Assembly (NCBI RefSeq): GCF_010435915.1
Contig: NZ_JAAFZH010000005.1
Location: forward strand, 248,001 to 312,000
Length of the DNA stretch: 64,000 nt
Source: Spirosoma terrae
Lineage (GTDB): Bacteria; Bacteroidota; Bacteroidia; Cytophagales; Spirosomataceae
Direction of reading: 5' to 3'
The notes beneath the pieces are model-generated. The model saw only the letters and a program-made list of their open reading frames with translations, had not been told where the DNA came from and did not search any database. Shown here piece by piece: positions 61,851 to 64,000 of the stretch. Position numbers and translations under genes: made by a program. Position 1 is the stretch's first letter. Every line of letters begins with the position of its first letter.

Positions 61851-62786
61851 ATGAAAGCTGTTGTTTTAACCGATTTTGGGGGAGTAGAAAACCTAGTCAC
61901 TGATGACGTAGCAAAGCCGGTTGTGGCCGATAATGAGGTACTGGTTCAGGTAAAAGCGATTAGCATTAATCCGGTAGATGTAAAAACGCGTTCCGGCAAA
62001 GGGGTGTCCGCACTTTTCGAAAATGAGCGCCCAATGATTTTGGGATGGGATGTATCGGGCGTTGTTGCTGAGTCGAAATCGCCTTTGTTTGCGGTTGGTG
62101 ATGAGGTGTTTGGTATGGTTAACTTTCCGGGCATTGGTCGGGCCTATGCCGAATACGTAGCAGCACCGGCCAGCCATCTGGCTCTAAAGCCAGCCAGCGT
62201 AACGCATGCTGAAGCGGCAGGGGCCAGTCTGGCGGCACTGACTGCCTGGCAGGCCCTGGTTTCGCACGCAAACATCCAGCCCGGACAGCGTGTACTGATT
62301 CATGCAGCCGCGGGCGGTGTAGGGCATTTTGCCGTGCAGATTGCCAAACAACTGGGCGCTTACGTTATCGGTACGTCATCAGCAGGCAATAAAGATTTGG
62401 TGCTGTCGCTGGGCGCTGATGAACATATCGACTATAAAGCTCAGGAACTTAACCAAGCCACTCAGGCTATTGATTTTGTACTGGATACCCTTGGCGACGA
62501 GACGATCGATCGATCGCTGGAGGTGATGAAAAAAGGCGCTACCATCATCAGTATTCCGTCGGGGAAAAACGAAGCCGTAAAAGAGAAAGCCCAGGCAAAA
62601 GGAATGATTGGCTATCCGATCCGAGTACAATCGAACGGCGACGATATGAAAAAACTCGCCGATCATCTGGCGAACGGAACCATCAAATCGTACGTATCAC
62701 AGACGTTTGCTTTCGACGACATACAGAATGCGCATCGACAGATTGAAACGGGAAAAACGCAGGGTAAAATAGCGGTTCTGCTGTAA
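61851..62786 (+). CDS. NADP-dependent MDR oxidoreductase, quinone-oxidoreductase-like
   Basis: A 311-residue zinc-independent medium-chain reductase. The GroES-like N-terminal domain runs MKAVVLTDFGGVENLV to ISINPVDVKTRSGKG. The nucleotide-binding motif is VLIHAAAGGVGHFAVQIAKQLGA. The zinc-ligand Cys residues of alcohol dehydrogenases are absent. It probably reduces quinones or enals. It stands alone between a divergent DUF2490 gene and a convergent histidine kinase gene. Confidence 0.9.
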   Translation: MKAVVLTDFGGVENLVTDDVAKPVVADNEVLVQVKAISINPVDVKTRSGKGVSALFENERPMILGWDVSGVVAESKSPLFAVGDEVFGMVNFPGIGRAYAEYVAAPASHLALKPASVTHAEAAGASLAALTAWQALVSHANIQPGQRVLIHAAAGGVGHFAVQIAKQLGAYVIGTSSAGNKDLVLSLGADEHIDYKAQELNQATQAIDFVLDTLGDETIDRSLEVMKKGATIISIPSGKNEAVKEKAQAKGMIGYPIRVQSNGDDMKKLADHLANGTIKSYVSQTFAFDDIQNAHRQIETGKTQGKIAVLL

Positions 62787-62800
62787 GGCAATAGTAGCTG

Positions 62801-64000
62801 TCAATTGATGAGTGGAAGCGTCACCACAAACTCGTCCTCTACTTCATGGATGGTCGGTAAGGGTTGATTAAGAATCTTATATTTCGACCAGATATTGGAC
62901 AGACCAACCCCATTGGAAGCCACCCGAACCGTTTTTCGCTGGATGGTATTACGTACCTGAAGGTGATCGCAGGGACTGGAAATGATAGCGATTGTCAGGG
63001 GTTTGTCGGGAAGGATACTATTGTGTTTAACCGCATTTTCGACCAGCAACTGAAGTGTGAGCGGAGGAAGTTGCCGGTTCAGCAGGGATGGCTCTACTGC
63101 ACATTGTATACGTAACGAGTCGCCATGCCGGGTTTTTAGCAGATGGCAGTAAGAGTGAATGAATGCCAGTTCCGCTTTTAACGATATCAACGTCTGATCG
63201 TTGGCACGTAGTAAATACCGGTAAACCGAGCTTAACTCGTCCAGAAAAAGGCTGGCTCGCTGGGCGTCGTCTTCAATCAGGGCACTCAGCGAGTTCAAAC
63301 TGTTGAACAGGAAATGCGGGTTGACCTGCGCCTGCAAAGCCCGTATCTGAATTTCGTTACGTTCTTTTTCAAGACGCTGAAAGGCGAGTTCGGCTTCCAG
63401 CTGGTCTCGATGATGCTTCTGGCGTTCGTTGGTTAATTCCTGCTCCATAACGGCGCTACGTACGGCTACCTGTCGCTGGCGGTAACTTAGGGCCAGCGTA
63501 AAACAAACCAGTTCGGCGGCAATACCAAGCTGCATATAGGTGATCGATACGTTCCAGAACGGCCCCGACCAGTCTTCGCTGGGCGAAGAAAGCGACAGGA
63601 ACATGGATGTTAAACCACCAACGAGCAGAAATCCGGTTCCCAGCGCATAAATGCGGGCTACGGAGGTTCTCAGCGTCAGCATCTGATAAATACCATATAC
63701 GCCAAGCACCGCCATAGCCAGTCGCATAGAGATGAACGTGCTTTCGTAAACTGACTGATTCCAGCCGAATAGCTGGTAGCAAAGAATCAATTGTCCGGCC
63801 ACATAGGCAATAATGCCGATTTTAACGTACTGCAAATGCTGGTAGAAACGAGCTCGTTGTCGACGTAGATCCAGAATGGCGTCGGCAAAATCAAAATACA
63901 CGTAGTACGCACCCATCGGGGCAACAGCCCGAACAAAATAGTTGGTTTCGGTCGAAAACCAGTCCCGGAATTCATAAACGCGTAAGCCAAAGTAAAAGAG
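62801..64000 (-). CDS. LytS/YehU-type sensor histidine kinase (partial at the 5' end)
   Basis: The frame is open through the right edge, so the N-terminus is missing; about 399 residues are visible. Several membrane helices occupy the first half (IGIIAYVAGQLILCYQLFG, AMAVLGVYGIYQMLTL, ALGTGFLLVGGLTSMFLSL), resembling the 7TMR-DISM type. A coiled-coil segment (ELTNERQKHHRDQLEAELAF) leads to the His_kinase domain with phospho-acceptor His in QVNPHFLFNSLNSLS. The ATPase part follows (LLVENAVKHNS and GVGLSNIWSKY). Kinases of this type pair with LytTR response regulators, and the partner may lie beyond the edge. Confidence 0.88.
   Translation of the reverse strand, partial: LFYFGLRVYEFRDWFSTETNYFVRAVAPMGAYYVYFDFADAILDLRRQRARFYQHLQYVKIGIIAYVAGQLILCYQLFGWNQSVYESTFISMRLAMAVLGVYGIYQMLTLRTSVARIYALGTGFLLVGGLTSMFLSLSSPSEDWSGPFWNVSITYMQLGIAAELVCFTLALSYRQRQVAVRSAVMEQELTNERQKHHRDQLEAELAFQRLEKERNEIQIRALQAQVNPHFLFNSLNSLSALIEDDAQRASLFLDELSSVYRYLLRANDQTLISLKAELAFIHSYCHLLKTRHGDSLRIQCAVEPSLLNRQLPPLTLQLLVENAVKHNSILPDKPLTIAIISSPCDHLQVRNTIQRKTVRVASNGVGLSNIWSKYKILNQPLPTIHEVEDEFVVTLPLIN

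Noticed and set aside
1-64000. CRISPR arrays, tRNA/rRNA genes, prophage or IS elements
   Set aside because: I scanned for regularly spaced repeats, cloverleaf-like ends, and transposase or integrase motifs and found none. The long palindromes occur singly or in related pairs.

Overview
The window looks like chromosomal DNA of a free-living Bacteroidota bacterium of the order Cytophagales, most likely Spirosoma or a close relative. This is inferred from a FecI-type sigma / FecR / STN-TonB receptor operon, a type IX secretion (T9SS) type A sorting domain, a PorE-like TPR-PD40-OmpA protein, TAnnTTTG promoter boxes with very short leaders, frequent AraC regulators paired with oxidoreductases, and roughly 50% GC. 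No rRNA, tRNA, CRISPR array, prophage or insertion sequence was seen. Species assignment needs a database search.

Layout. 1-2172: a minus-strand sigma / anti-sigma / TonB-dependent receptor operon running off the left edge. 3180-7787: a 1535-residue secreted GH9 cellulase with fibronectin III and repeated beta-sandwich modules. 8064-8321: a small lipoprotein with a Kunitz/BPTI domain. 8573-14881: the most distinctive locus, eight tightly packed plus-strand genes (FAD oxidoreductase, methyltransferase, type III polyketide synthase, FabL-type enoyl reductase, FabZ-like dehydratase, FabF-like ketosynthase, acyl carrier protein, phosphopantetheinyl transferase). Together these look like a self-contained pathway that builds an acyl starter on its own carrier protein and turns it into a methylated, oxidised phenolic or pyrone lipid. 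14930-18728: an ABM-domain membrane protein, a TonB receptor and a CDF metal exporter. 18825-28693: regulators (HxlR, three AraC) with SDR, aldo/keto reductase, TetX-like monooxygenase and zinc alcohol dehydrogenase genes, plus two cell-surface glycan genes.

29020-46521: a carbohydrate-oriented stretch with a secreted GH43 protein and its small secreted neighbour, a CocE-type hydrolase, a MocR regulator facing a class V PLP enzyme, three DinB/NTF2-like small proteins, an SDR/AraC pair, an esterase-GH9 fusion, a heparinase II/III family lyase and a Yellow/MRJP-like protein. 46662-64000: an EreA-like secreted protein, a LytTR regulator back to back with queE, the PorE-like protein, trxB, an M23/LysM peptidase, modABC, a Tat-type Gfo/Idh lipoprotein, a GH63-like glucosidase, a DUF2490 protein, an MDR oxidoreductase and a partial LytS-type histidine kinase at the right edge.

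Intergenic DNA is rich in long perfect inverted repeats (10-32 bp arms), mostly at gene ends. One supplies the stop codon of modC, and two share a core sequence and look like members of a dispersed family. Divergent gaps carry candidate operators: a dyad between HxlR and SDR, and four CATACAG heptamers between MocR and its neighbour.
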